Shown: positions 7,235 to 16,532, counted from the stretch's first letter. The stretch: 25,089 nucleotides of DNA from CBFIHN01 sp965662575 (GCA_965662575.1 CBFIHN010000024.1:1-25089), one strand, 5' to 3'. The notes: generated from the sequence alone by a model not told the origin. A program made the numbers and translations.

Positions 7235-8282
7235 TCTTAACGAGCGCACTTACCCCATTTATGTTGAGGCAGATGCCTTACATCATTTATCGGATCTTTT
7301 GCCTAAGCTTGGGCAGGAGATCATGGTTGTCACTAATGAGACAGTTGCCCAATGGTATCTCAAGCCTCTAATGCGGCAGCTGTCGGGGCGCACAGTCGTG
7401 ACAACTATTCTTAAAGACGGCGAACAATACAAAACGCTTGCTAGCTTTGAGCAAATCATGGATCAATTAATTCAGCATCGACTGAGCCGATCGGCGACAA
7501 TCATCGCCCTTGGTGGTGGCGTTATCGGTGATATTGCTGGATTTGCTGCCGCTTGCTACCAACGTGGGATTCAGTTTATCCAGGTGCCCACGACGTTGCT
7601 TGCGCAAGTTGATGCCAGTGTTGGCGGTAAAACGGCAGTTAACCATCCGCATGGTAAAAACATGATCGGCGCCTTTCATCAACCGCAAGCAGTTATTACT
7701 GATATCAATACATTAGACACGCTACCTCAGCGTGAATTCAGTGCCGGACTGGCAGAGGTGATGAAACATGCTCTCATTGCTGACCCTATCTTCTTCGATT
7801 GGTTGATCAATAATCAGCAACGTATTTTGAAGCGTGATAAACCAACACTCGGTTATATGATTCAACGCTGCTGTGAAATTAAAGCCCGTATTGTTGCGCA
7901 AGATGAGCATGAATCTAGTCTGCGAGCAACGTTAAATTTCGGCCATACTATCGGTCATGCGATTGAAACCAATATGGGTTATGGTGAACTTCTTCATGGT
8001 GAGGCGGTCAGTATTGGTCTATGTTTGGCCCTGCAATTATCCGTACAGGAGTTAGGTCTTGCTGCTGAGATTTATAGCAAAACGACAGACTGGCTGCAAA
8101 AAGCCAATTTGCCGATCTCTATTCCGCTGCAGTGCAAGAGTGTCGAAATAATTGAGGCAATACAGCAAGACAAAAAGAAAGTCGGTAGCCAATTACGATT
8201 CGTTTTATTGAAGCAGTTAGGGCAAGCGATTATCTCTGATGAAATTAGCCCAGCACAGTTATTAGCTCTGATAGAGGTATAG
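7215..8282 (+). CDS. aroB: 3-dehydroquinate synthase
   Basis: This NAD- and metal-dependent enzyme converts DAHP to 3-dehydroquinate, the second step of the shikimate pathway. The 355-residue protein carries GGGVIGDIAGFAA (NAD-binding), QVPTTLLAQVDASVGGKTAVN, and NMIGAFHQP. It also has the metal-ligand regions AGLAEVMKHA (Glu), FGHTIGHAIE (His) and LLHGEAVSIG (His). The length is standard for the family. The ATG at 7215 lies inside aroK and has no clear ribosome site of its own, so translation is probably coupled to aroK. The 203-bp spacer that follows holds only a weak 5-bp hairpin (8305-8318) before the next promoter. Confidence 0.96.
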   Translation: MPTVTVSLNERTYPIYVEADALHHLSDLLPKLGQEIMVVTNETVAQWYLKPLMRQLSGRTVVTTILKDGEQYKTLASFEQIMDQLIQHRLSRSATIIALGGGVIGDIAGFAAACYQRGIQFIQVPTTLLAQVDASVGGKTAVNHPHGKNMIGAFHQPQAVITDINTLDTLPQREFSAGLAEVMKHALIADPIFFDWLINNQQRILKRDKPTLGYMIQRCCEIKARIVAQDEHESSLRATLNFGHTIGHAIETNMGYGELLHGEAVSIGLCLALQLSVQELGLAAEIYSKTTDWLQKANLPISIPLQCKSVEIIEAIQQDKKKVGSQLRFVLLKQLGQAIISDEISPAQLLALIEV

Positions 8283-8426
8283 GCGCTGACGTTTTGGGCA
8301 AGTCCTGATAACCATCAGTGATTGTTATGTCATTTTCTTTCCTGCGTTGACTTTTATGTGATCAAATCCGAAGAAAACGATAAAAGTGGGGCAACACAAT
8401 TAACCCCTTAAATTATTACATTTTTA

Positions 8427-8455
8427 TTGCAAATGAGAATCATTTTCATTAATAT
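8427..8455 (+). promoter_or_regulatory. Sigma70-type promoter of the Fur-controlled membrane protein gene
   Basis: TTGCAA (8427-8432) and TAATAT (8450-8455) are separated by exactly 17 bp. The predicted start site, near 8462, leaves a leader of about 25 nt before the ATG at 8486. The Fur-box match fills the spacer, so binding would block RNA polymerase. Confidence 0.6.
8429..8447 (+). promoter_or_regulatory. Fur box
   Basis: The 19-mer GCAAATGAGAATCATTTTC matches the classical Fur consensus GATAATGATAATCATTATC at 15 of 19 positions, including the central palindromic core. It lies between the -35 and -10 hexamers of the candidate promoter, the position expected for iron-dependent repression. 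Confidence 0.75.
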
Positions 8456-8485
8456 CTCAAAAGATATGACTACACGGATGTCAAC

Positions 8486-9544
8486 ATGCCATCTCAAAAA
8501 GAAATCATTCGCTACGTTTTTGCTATTGCCAGTGGTACCAGCCATTGGTTTTCCTCGCACTTATTGTTGAACAACCTTTCCACACAGTACCAATGGCAAG
8601 ATGAAGGTCTTACTCAGTTTATCGTACCCTCAGTCTCTGCGGTAATTGCTACGGTATGTGCCTATAGTTTTCAAGGTGCAGCTATCGTTGATGATAAAAG
8701 CTCAGGTGCTTTTGGCTCTCACTGGCATTGGAGTTCTAAAGTTGCCTTTAGCAGTTACAGGATAGCAGATGAAACTTTTCTTGCTTTAACCAACTATGAT
8801 GCACTAAGAAACCTTTTTAACATGAACCCGCATAGTTCACCATTAGCAAAGCTTCCTTGGTGGGAATACACTGGCATAGGACTTTTATGCTTAATTTTTT
8901 GTGGTGGTTTTATCTATTTAACCGAGCTTTGTTCATTATTTGGCATACATCATGATTTTCAATTTGGCCCTACCATGGAAAAAGGATTGCTTGTATTATT
9001 TGTGATAGGCCATACTATCGACCACATGGTCGGTCAGTCCTCTATCATTGGTGTTGAACACGATATCAATACAAAAATTGAATGGATGCTTATTGTTTTT
9101 TGTTTAAATGTGTTTTTTACCGCAATCCCAACCTATTTCTTTGAGGCGCGAGAAGCGGTTAATTACCTTAAAAGTGACAGTTGTGAAACACAGCTAGTAT
9201 TTCCTTTTAATTCAAGTGAAAATCGATGCTTAATGAAAGGCAGCTATGCTATTATTCCGGCGAGTAGTGCGGTATTAAGCGGCGTAGAGTTTTTGCAGCC
9301 TTTGATTATATTTATGCTGGCGAACTCTAAAATGAGCTTATCTGCATTTATTTTAATGGCTATCCTTTGTACTATAACTTATTCAGGAGGTGTGATAGGT
9401 AATTTTTATAGTGAAGGTAGCGCATTAAGGGACGAACTCAAAGATGCTTGTGCTTGGGCTGACCGAAATAGTGGTGATTTCTGTTTGTTATTTGGGGAAC
9501 AAGGCCTGCGCAACAACATCCAGAAGGAATTAGTCTATGAATAG
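8486..9544 (+). CDS. Unrecognised Fur-controlled, histidine-rich multipass membrane protein
   Basis: I do not recognise this 352-residue protein as a member of a named family. It has about six hydrophobic segments (near 43-62, 126-148, 164-182, 198-218, 254-280 and 284-305) and a soluble acidic C-terminus. Histidines are unusually many and clustered: His20, His25, His79-Trp-His81, His155-His156, His176-x3-His180 and His192, which could bind a metal. The gene is alone between aroB and fadD. A promoter with an embedded Fur box lies just upstream and an AT-rich hairpin terminator follows, so it is its own transcription unit. Iron-repressed expression suggests a role in iron or other metal uptake or handling, but no transporter motif is clear. 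The start has only a weak GGA ribosome site. Confidence 0.75.
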   Translation: MPSQKEIIRYVFAIASGTSHWFSSHLLLNNLSTQYQWQDEGLTQFIVPSVSAVIATVCAYSFQGAAIVDDKSSGAFGSHWHWSSKVAFSSYRIADETFLALTNYDALRNLFNMNPHSSPLAKLPWWEYTGIGLLCLIFCGGFIYLTELCSLFGIHHDFQFGPTMEKGLLVLFVIGHTIDHMVGQSSIIGVEHDINTKIEWMLIVFCLNVFFTAIPTYFFEAREAVNYLKSDSCETQLVFPFNSSENRCLMKGSYAIIPASSAVLSGVEFLQPLIIFMLANSKMSLSAFILMAILCTITYSGGVIGNFYSEGSALRDELKDACAWADRNSGDFCLLFGEQGLRNNIQKELVYE

Positions 9545-9616
9545 CATGGGTAATCGTGTTGACTCATGATTAAATGTTACTTTGACCTGTGCCGCGTAGG
9601 CAAAATCAAATCAGGA

Positions 9617-9655
9617 AATAAAAATACCAGGGTTGTCAGTCCTTGGATTTTTATT
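9617..9655. terminator. AT-rich bidirectional hairpin terminator
   Basis: AATAAAAAT (9617-9625) pairs perfectly with ATTTTTATT (9647-9655). Inside, CCA and GG pair with TGG and CC around single bulges, leaving a loop of about 9 nt. The stem ends in a T-rich arm on each strand, as expected for a factor-independent terminator. It closes the Fur-controlled gene about 70 bp after its stop. Confidence 0.6.
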
Positions 9656-9756
9656 CTCTATCAATTTGGCGCCGCAAAGCAAATGAATTTAGCAACTCGA
9701 GTGTTTTTGTCAATTCCGCCTTTCCAAGCGTTAAAGCAACGCCGATAGTTTTCACC

Positions 9757-9762
9757 TATAAT
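9757..9762 (+). promoter_or_regulatory. Candidate -10 box for fadD-fadE
   Basis: A perfect TATAAT lies just before the strong ribosome site of fadD. No convincing -35 is seen (TTAAAG at 9731-9736 is 20 bp upstream). A start here would give a leader of only about 15 nt. I saw no clear FadR operator. Confidence 0.35.
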
Positions 9763-9783
9763 GAAACTGGTGGAGGAAAAATG

Positions 9784-11448
9784 ATGGACAAACCTTGGCT
9801 AGGGGCCTATCCCAAAGGCATACCAGAAACAATACCAATTGATAATCAAGAGACTTTAGTCTCTCTATTTCAACAAAGCTGCACGCAATATGCAGACAAC
9901 GTCGCGTTTACCTGTCAGGGTGCCAAGATGTGCTACCGACAATTAGCCGAGCAAAGCCATGCACTGGCCTGTTATTATCAGTATCATCTTAAGCTGAATA
10001 AAGGCGACCGTTTGGCGGTTATGTTACCCAATTTACTGCAATATCCCGTTGTCATTTTTGCCGCCCTGCAGGCGGGTTTAATTATCGTTAATCTTAATCC
10101 ATTGGATAAAGCGCATTCGCTCAAGCATGAATTGATTGATTCGCAGGCTCGCGTCATGGTGGTCGCCGAAAATTTTGTCAATGAACTGACGAAAGTTGTT
10201 GATCAAACCCAGCTAGAAAAAGTGATTATCACCTCAATTGGTGCATTATATTCGCCAATAAAACGCTTGATTATTAATGCGGTAGTACGCCATATCAAAC
10301 GCCTATCACCACCCTGGAAGCCAATTCATGGGATTCGCTTTCGCCAAGCATTGACTTTAGGTGAAGCTGCAAAGCCTTATTGGCAAAATGTTGAGTTAAC
10401 AGGTCAAGACTTGGCCTTCTTACAATATACCAGTGGGACGACTGGTAAAGCTAAAGGTGTCATGCTCAGCCATGGCAATATGATGGCTAATATTAAACAA
10501 TGTGTGGCGTGGGTTTATCATCATTTAGATGATAAACAGAATCGTATTATTACCCCTTTGCCGCTCTATCATGTCTTTTCGTTGATGGCTAACTGTCTGG
10601 TCTTTATTGCTATTGGCGGTGAGAATATTTTGATTCCCAACCCGCGGGATATAACGGGTTTTATAAAAACTCTACGTCGCAGTCAATTCACTGGGATTAC
10701 CGGTGTTAATACGTTATTCAATGCTTTGCTTAATCATCCAGATTTTAAACAATGTGATTTTAGTCATTTGCGTATCACTTTGGGTGGGGGTATGGCGGTG
10801 CAAAGTGATGTTGCCAAACGCTGGCATCGTGTTACTGGTTGTCATTTAAGTCAAGGTTATGGATTATCAGAAACATCGCCTGTTGTCAGTATCTGTCCAA
10901 TTAATCAAGATTTTAACGGCGCTGTAGGTTTGCCGATTAGCCATACTGAGGTGAGTGTTCGAGATGGTAGCGGAAAGTTACAGCCTCCTTTGGAACCAGG
11001 GGAGCTTTGGGTGCGCGGCCCACAGGTGATGCAAGCTTACTGGCATCAGCCGACCGCTACGGCCAAAGTGATGACCCAGGATGGTTGGTTCAAAACCGGT
11101 GATATCGCTTATCTTGATCGCGAGGGTTATATTTTTCTGGTTGATCGCTTGAAGGATATGATTAATGTCTCTGGTTTGAAAGTGTCTTCATTAGAGGTTG
11201 AAGATGTTATTGCTCAATTGCCTCAAGTTGGCGAGGTGGCAGTAATCGCCCAAACAGATGTTGAGCACGGGGAAGTTGTTAAGGCTTGTATTGTGTTAAA
11301 AGCTAACCATCACATCACAACAGATAAAATTATTCGTCATTGCCGCAAAAAGTTAGCTGCGTATAAAGCGCCAAAAGTTGTGACGTTTTATAACGAGTTG
11401 CCTAAAAACCATCTAGGTAAAGTGTTGAAGAAGGAATTACGTCAATGA
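9784..11448 (+). CDS. fadD: Long-chain-fatty-acid-CoA ligase
   Basis: This AMP-forming acyl-CoA synthetase activates fatty acids with ATP and CoA before beta-oxidation. The 554-residue protein begins MDKPWLGAYPKGIP, the usual FadD N-terminus. It carries the P-loop YTSGTTGKAKGVMLSHGN at about 214, GYGLSETSP at about 358, GWFKTGDIAYLDREGYI at about 433 with the AMP-binding Asp, DRLKDMI, and the C-terminal GKVLKKEL lysine region. A strong GGAGG (9772-9776) lies 7 bp before the ATG at 9784; the ATG at 9781 is 4 bp from it. The frame extends up to 9643, but that part crosses the preceding terminator and is not FadD-like. The stop overlaps the fadE start, so the two are one operon. Confidence 0.93.
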   Translation: MDKPWLGAYPKGIPETIPIDNQETLVSLFQQSCTQYADNVAFTCQGAKMCYRQLAEQSHALACYYQYHLKLNKGDRLAVMLPNLLQYPVVIFAALQAGLIIVNLNPLDKAHSLKHELIDSQARVMVVAENFVNELTKVVDQTQLEKVIITSIGALYSPIKRLIINAVVRHIKRLSPPWKPIHGIRFRQALTLGEAAKPYWQNVELTGQDLAFLQYTSGTTGKAKGVMLSHGNMMANIKQCVAWVYHHLDDKQNRIITPLPLYHVFSLMANCLVFIAIGGENILIPNPRDITGFIKTLRRSQFTGITGVNTLFNALLNHPDFKQCDFSHLRITLGGGMAVQSDVAKRWHRVTGCHLSQGYGLSETSPVVSICPINQDFNGAVGLPISHTEVSVRDGSGKLQPPLEPGELWVRGPQVMQAYWHQPTATAKVMTQDGWFKTGDIAYLDREGYIFLVDRLKDMINVSGLKVSSLEVEDVIAQLPQVGEVAVIAQTDVEHGEVVKACIVLKANHHITTDKIIRHCRKKLAAYKAPKVVTFYNELPKNHLGKVLKKELRQ

Positions 11449-13859
11449 TTGTGCTACTGGATATTATTTTAATTTTTGTTGTTACTTGGTCGATTTGTGT
11501 TATCAGACCGAGCTTCACCCTGTGGGCGATAGTCACATTCATCTTATTAGTTGTCTTAGATTTTTTTGGTTGGGTCAGTGGTGTTGGCGGTGGTGTTTTG
11601 TGGTTATTGTTTATAATCAGTATGGGCTTATTTGCCATGCCTAGTATCCGTCAACGATGGCTGAGCGATCCTATTTATCGGTATCTAAAAAACAATAGCG
11701 CATCATTGTCAACGACCGAGCAAATCGCATTAGATGCGGGGCATAGTTGGTTAGAGAAACAGCTGTTTTGTGGGCAAATCGAGTGGGAAGCACTCTACCA
11801 GCTGCCTAGCGCACAGCTCAGTGAGGCAGAACAGCATTTTCTTGACCATGAAACAACAGCCTTATGTCAGTTGCTTAATGATCATCAAATCCAAAAACGC
11901 CAAGATTTACCAAAAAAAGTTTGGCGTTTTATCAAAGACAAAGGTTTTTTTGGATTGATCATTGACCCAAGCTATGGTGGCAAGGGTTTTTCTGCTGCTG
12001 CACACTCAGCTATTGTCATGAAGATAGCAACCAAAAATTTAGCGGCTGCCGTCACTGTGATGGTCCCTAACTCCTTGGGGCCAGGTGAGTTATTACAACA
12101 CTACGGCACCCACGAGCAAAAACAGCATTATCTGCCCAAGTTAGCGGCGGGTGAATTGACTCCGTGTTTTGGCCTGACCTCTAGTGATGCTGGCAGCGAT
12201 GCTGCCTCAATGACTGACACGGGAGTCATTTGCGAACAAGTCATTGATGGGCAAAAAACACTCGGGATTCGGGTTAATGCTCATAAACGCTATATTACTT
12301 TAGCCCCCGTTGCTGACTTAATTGGCCTAGCATTTAAACTGTATGATCCTCATCATTTGCTCGAGGCTACCTCGGCAGGCAGCGATGAACTTGGGATTAC
12401 TTGTGCGCTGATCCCGGCGGGTCATCCGGGTGTTCACATTGGGCAACGTCATCACCCCATGAATATGGCCTTTATGAATGGTCCCATTGACATTGAAGAT
12501 GCCTTTATCCCTATCGATTGGATTATTGGTGGTAAAAGAATGGCGGGGCAGGGCTGGCGAATGCTGATGGACTGTTTAGCAGCAGGTCGAGCTATTTCAC
12601 TGCCGGCTTTAAGTGGTGCCAATGCGGTTGCTAATTTTTTGACTAGCAGCGCCTATGCAAGTTTGCGTGAACAATTTCATACGCCTTTATTTAAAATGCA
12701 AGGTATTGAAGAGAAGCTCGCTCAAATTGGCGGCTACAGTTATTTAATTGACGCTTGCCGCGCAATGAGTTTAATACCCGTTGATCAAGGTTTAAAACCA
12801 TCGGTGGTTTCTGCGATTATCAAATATCATACGACTGAGCTCGGTCGTCAAATTATTAATCATGGTATGGATATCCACGGCGGTAAGGCCATTATCAATG
12901 GTCCAAAAAATTATCTTGCACATGCCTACCAAGGCATGCCGATTTCAATTACGGTTGAAGGTGCCAATATTCTGACCCGCAACCTAATGATTTTTGGTCA
13001 AGGCGCAGTGCGTTGTCATCCCTATTTGCGGCAAGAAATTGAGCTTGCCAAGCAACAAGATATACCGCAAACGCGTCAGCGATTTGATCGCCTCTTAGTG
13101 CAGCATCAACGGTACTTAATCCATAATTTAGCAAAAACTGCTTGGCATAGTCTCAGTGCTGGTCGCTTTATTTCTGTTGTAGATGGCCCGCTTAGCGAAC
13201 ACTGCCGTCAATTATCACGCTTAAGTACAAACTTTGCGTTGATCAGCGATGCTGCACTTGTTGTATTAGGTCGTCGTCTTAAGCGTGATCAACGTTTATC
13301 AGCTCGCCTGGGTGATGTGCTCAGCTATCTTTACCTTGCAACCAGCGTTGTCCATTATTTTGTTCAGCATGGGCAAAAAAAATCCGAGTGTGCTATAGCA
13401 ACTTGGGCAATAGAGTATTGCCTTTTTGAAATTCAACAAGCGTTATTTGCTTTTTTTGCTAATTTTCCCCTGCGTGCTTTAGCCAGAGTCTGGCAGTGGC
13501 TATGTTTTCCACTTGGTCGTCGTTACCAAAAGCCAAGTGATGATTTAGACAGTCAAGTGGTCTATAGCATGTGTCGTCACACCGAACTACGTACGCGCTT
13601 TACTCAGTACACTGCATTGGACACAGCGAGCTCAAGTGCGGCAGACCAGCTTGAGCAAACTTTTATTTTGTGGGTAGAGACTGCTAATGCGCGTTTAATC
13701 TTGCACAATGCAGTCAAAGCTGGCGCTATTGATGCAGTCAGTTTAGATATGCAGATTACGCAGGCAGTCGATCAAGGATTACTTGATGAAGCACAAGCAA
13801 AGCAGCTATACAAGCTCGACGTGCAGCGTCAGCAAGCCATGGCGGTAGACTCCTTCTAG
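11445..13859 (+). CDS. fadE: Acyl-CoA dehydrogenase FadE
   Basis: This FAD-dependent enzyme performs the first oxidation of beta-oxidation, acyl-CoA to trans-2-enoyl-CoA. At 804 residues it matches the long FadE type (E. coli 814) rather than the short 380-residue ACADs. The first 65 residues contain two hydrophobic segments, suggesting membrane association. The dehydrogenase core follows, with PNSLGPGELLQHYGT, then CFGLTSSDAGSDAASM (FAD/substrate binding, about residues 242-257), and later MDIHGGKAIINGP and VEGANILTRNLMIFGQGA. The C-terminal DUF1974-type region completes the protein. The ATG overlaps the fadD stop by 4 bp (ATGA), so translation is coupled. This is a compact fatty-acid activation and oxidation pair. 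Confidence 0.95.
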   Translation: MIVLLDIILIFVVTWSICVIRPSFTLWAIVTFILLVVLDFFGWVSGVGGGVLWLLFIISMGLFAMPSIRQRWLSDPIYRYLKNNSASLSTTEQIALDAGHSWLEKQLFCGQIEWEALYQLPSAQLSEAEQHFLDHETTALCQLLNDHQIQKRQDLPKKVWRFIKDKGFFGLIIDPSYGGKGFSAAAHSAIVMKIATKNLAAAVTVMVPNSLGPGELLQHYGTHEQKQHYLPKLAAGELTPCFGLTSSDAGSDAASMTDTGVICEQVIDGQKTLGIRVNAHKRYITLAPVADLIGLAFKLYDPHHLLEATSAGSDELGITCALIPAGHPGVHIGQRHHPMNMAFMNGPIDIEDAFIPIDWIIGGKRMAGQGWRMLMDCLAAGRAISLPALSGANAVANFLTSSAYASLREQFHTPLFKMQGIEEKLAQIGGYSYLIDACRAMSLIPVDQGLKPSVVSAIIKYHTTELGRQIINHGMDIHGGKAIINGPKNYLAHAYQGMPISITVEGANILTRNLMIFGQGAVRCHPYLRQEIELAKQQDIPQTRQRFDRLLVQHQRYLIHNLAKTAWHSLSAGRFISVVDGPLSEHCRQLSRLSTNFALISDAALVVLGRRLKRDQRLSARLGDVLSYLYLATSVVHYFVQHGQKKSECAIATWAIEYCLFEIQQALFAFFANFPLRALARVWQWLCFPLGRRYQKPSDDLDSQVVYSMCRHTELRTRFTQYTALDTASSSAADQLEQTFILWVETANARLILHNAVKAGAIDAVSLDMQITQAVDQGLLDEAQAKQLYKLDVQRQQAMAVDSF

Positions 13860-13898
13860 CTTTAGGTAAAATTATTAATATTTTATTGAATTATACAA

Positions 13899-13927
13899 TT
13901 GATTTTTGTTATTTTTTTATTTAGCAT
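13899..13927 (+). promoter_or_regulatory. Candidate promoter for the MFS-glycosidase pair
   Basis: TTGATT (13899-13904) and TAGCAT (13922-13927) are 17 bp apart, in the very AT-rich 110-bp spacer after fadE. The AT richness makes chance matches likely. The start codon is about 43 bp downstream. Confidence 0.3.
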
Positions 13928-13969
13928 GTTGTCGATCTAAATTTATTTTCTAATTCGAAGGATTGCTTT

Positions 13970-15220
13970 GTGAGTCGTTTGGCATATAAAAATTTAACAA
14001 ATACTTTTGCTGTGTCTGAGCATCGACGCGTAACAATACTAGCGTTTTTAAGTTTTATTGCCCTAGGTGCCAGTGTTTCTATTCCTGGTCTTGTTGCAAC
14101 CCATGTTAGTAATCAATTTGGCATCAGTGTTAGTCATGCCATGTTGATTGATACGCTGCCAATGATGGTCGCACTGATTGCCAATGCCTTGAGTGGTCGT
14201 ATCATCGCCAAAGTCGGCGGAGCAAAAGCGCTGTCTTATGCTGGAATTATTTATAGTTTGTCAGCTTTATGTATCGTCTTATCAGTGACCCTTCATTTAG
14301 GTGACGTCGCTATCTATGCAATAGTCCTAGCAATTGGTGGTGCCGGTGCAGGTATCCTTTATCCTGCGACTAATTATCTTGTTGTGTCTATTTATGCTGA
14401 CCGACAACGTGGTGGGATGCTAAGCATTCTCAATGCATTTTGGAGTATTGGTTTTTTTGCTGGTGCTTGGATGGGTGGAGCTTTGATCACCCATGGTGGT
14501 TGGACCAGTGCTTATCTTTTTGTTGCCATCATGTTTATTGTTATGGCGTTATTGCCATTCTTACTCCGTCTACATGAAGTAACCCAGGTATCACGACCCA
14601 AAGCCCAGCAATCGGGTGGGTGGCAGGATGTTTATAAGTCCCCTGTGATTTTGGTGATGGGGTTGGCGTTATTTTTGATGACCGGTTCACAGAATATTGT
14701 TCAATATTGGTTTGCCCCTTATATGCAGCATAATTTGGGGTTTACCGCTGAATTATCGGGGTCTATTCTTTCGGCTTACGGCATCACTCAGGCGGTTGCA
14801 AGATTGGTCCTTGGGCGTTTTTTGGTGCCGAAAGTCTCGGCAAGATTTTTCTTGATTGTTGGTGCTGGCTTATTTGCCCTGTGTTTTGTTTTGTTTACCG
14901 TGAGCAATCAACCAACCTGGTTATTTGCAATTGCGATATTGATTGCACTGGTCAGTGCATGCATGTTACCAGTGATGATTAGTTATACTCTAAGCTTTTC
15001 TAGTGTCTTATCCACGTATGTTCTTGCCTATATCATGGTCATGGATTCTGTTGGGCCACCCTTTGCGACATTCAGTTTGTCCATCTTAAGTCATCATCTG
15101 GGCATCGAAAGTGCAATATTGGCTGGTGTCGGTTTTATGGCCGTTATTGCTGTGATTGTTTTTGTATGCCGCCGTCGTTATCGCCCAGTGACTAAGGATG
15201 GTTTTGCCAATGCGTCATAG
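13970..15220 (+). CDS. Major facilitator superfamily transporter, probable glycoside/sugar importer
   Basis: A 416-residue inner-membrane protein with about twelve hydrophobic segments and an MFS-like layout. The first cytoplasmic loop carries GRIIAKVGGAKAL, corresponding to the GxxxDR/K signature. ADRQRGGMLSILNAFWSIGFFAG follows the fourth and fifth helices. The two halves are separated by a hydrophilic loop at about 205-225. The start is GTG at 13970 with AAGGA 7 bp upstream. Its end overlaps a family-1 beta-glycosidase by 23 bp, so the pair probably imports and cleaves a glycoside. The exact substrate is unknown. It resembles the FucP/TsgA branch loosely, not enough to assign a name. Confidence 0.82.
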   Translation: MSRLAYKNLTNTFAVSEHRRVTILAFLSFIALGASVSIPGLVATHVSNQFGISVSHAMLIDTLPMMVALIANALSGRIIAKVGGAKALSYAGIIYSLSALCIVLSVTLHLGDVAIYAIVLAIGGAGAGILYPATNYLVVSIYADRQRGGMLSILNAFWSIGFFAGAWMGGALITHGGWTSAYLFVAIMFIVMALLPFLLRLHEVTQVSRPKAQQSGGWQDVYKSPVILVMGLALFLMTGSQNIVQYWFAPYMQHNLGFTAELSGSILSAYGITQAVARLVLGRFLVPKVSARFFLIVGAGLFALCFVLFTVSNQPTWLFAIAILIALVSACMLPVMISYTLSFSSVLSTYVLAYIMVMDSVGPPFATFSLSILSHHLGIESAILAGVGFMAVIAVIVFVCRRRYRPVTKDGFANAS

Positions 15221-16532
15221 TCATTTTCCTCAAGATTTTATTTGGGGTTGTGCTACCTCAGCCTATCAGATTGAAGGTGCAGCAGCAGCTGATGGAAAAA
15301 CAGATTCAATTTGGGATACCTTCTGCCGTCAGCCGGGTGCCATTCAAGATCAGACGGATGGTCAAATAGCTTGTGATCATTATCATCGATTTGAGCAAGA
15401 CATTGCCTTAATGAAAACGCTGGGTATTGACCATTATCGTTTTTCAATCGCTTGGCCAAGAATCATACCGCATGCGGATGGTGTGGTGAATCAAGCTGGC
15501 ATTGCTTTTTACCGTCGGCTAGTAGATTGTTTGAAGCAATATGAGATTAAGCCATATATTACTCTATATCACTGGGATTTACCGCAATGGATGGAAGATC
15601 AAGGCGGATGGCGTCAGCGGGAAGTGGTTGCACGTTTTGCCGAGTATACACAAGCCATTGTTTCTGCGTTTCCTGATGTTAACCACTGGATTACCCACAA
15701 TGAGCCTTGGTGCGCCAGTATGCTCAGTCATGAGATTGGTGCGCATGCACCTGGAATAAAAGATTTACAGCAGGCACTAACCGCAGCACATCATATTTTG
15801 ATGTCACATGGGCGGGCAGTTCAGGTTATTCGCCAAGCATTACCACAAGCAAAAATCGGCATTACACTGAATTTTGAGCATGCTGTTGCAGCATCTCAAG
15901 ACCCGTTGGACCAAGATGCTGCGAGACAGCATGATGGCTATTTCAATCGGTGGTTTGCCGATCCTGTTTTTAAGGGGTATTACCCGCAAGATATGTTGGC
16001 ATACTATGGCGAAAATATTCATTTTATTGAACAGGGTGATATGGCGCTGATTAATCAAGACATCGATTTTTTAGGTGTTAATTACTACACCCGCAAAGTG
16101 TGCCGGGATAGTCGGGCAAGTTTGCCACAAGAGATTTTTCCGCAAGATAGTCAAGCTCAAACAGATATTGGCTGGGATGTCAGTTCTGATGGTTTCTACG
16201 AGTTATTAGTTCGTTTACATAAAGACTATCAGCCTAAGGCAATCTATATTACTGAAAATGGTGCATGTTACAACGATGAGCCTGATCACTTTGGCCAAAT
16301 TAATGATCAACGTCGGATTCAATATCTTGATGCGCATATTAGTCGTATGGCGGAAGCGCTACAGGTGGGTGTGCCGGTTAAAGGTTATTTTGTCTGGAGT
16401 TTAATGGATAATTTTGAGTGGGCCTATGGCTATAGCATGCGTTTTGGTATTATCCATGTCGATTATCAAACCCAGGTAAGAACAGCAAAGGCAAGTGCCC
16501 ATTGGTATCATCGTCTGATATCCGCTGGTTAA
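15198..16532 (+). CDS. Family-1 beta-glucosidase
   Basis: A 444-residue cytoplasmic GH1 enzyme, the usual length for bacterial BglA/BglB. Motifs in order: FIWGCATSAYQIEGA (14-28) with the glycone-binding Gln, LYHWDLPQW (123-131), THNEPW (166-171) with the acid/base Glu169, NYYTR (295-299), ITENGA (351-356) with the nucleophile Glu353, and WSLMDNFEW (400-408). All catalytic residues are in place. It should hydrolyse beta-glucosides or related glycosides with retention. The alternative start at 15210 (MRHSHFPQDF) would remove four residues and is equally plausible; neither start has an ideal ribosome site, consistent with coupling to the MFS gene. No phosphotransferase partner is present, so a non-phosphorylated substrate is more likely. 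Confidence 0.93.
   Translation: MVLPMRHSHFPQDFIWGCATSAYQIEGAAAADGKTDSIWDTFCRQPGAIQDQTDGQIACDHYHRFEQDIALMKTLGIDHYRFSIAWPRIIPHADGVVNQAGIAFYRRLVDCLKQYEIKPYITLYHWDLPQWMEDQGGWRQREVVARFAEYTQAIVSAFPDVNHWITHNEPWCASMLSHEIGAHAPGIKDLQQALTAAHHILMSHGRAVQVIRQALPQAKIGITLNFEHAVAASQDPLDQDAARQHDGYFNRWFADPVFKGYYPQDMLAYYGENIHFIEQGDMALINQDIDFLGVNYYTRKVCRDSRASLPQEIFPQDSQAQTDIGWDVSSDGFYELLVRLHKDYQPKAIYITENGACYNDEPDHFGQINDQRRIQYLDAHISRMAEALQVGVPVKGYFVWSLMDNFEWAYGYSMRFGIIHVDYQTQVRTAKASAHWYHRLISAG

Noticed and set aside
8305..8318. Hairpin CTGAT-aacc-ATCAG as an aroB terminator
   Set aside because: Only 5 bp of stem and no proper T-run.
9643..9783. N-terminal extension of fadD by 47 residues
   Set aside because: It crosses the hairpin terminator and a TATAAT box, has no ribosome site, and is unlike FadD N-termini. 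A GGAGG site serves the ATG at 9784 (or 9781).
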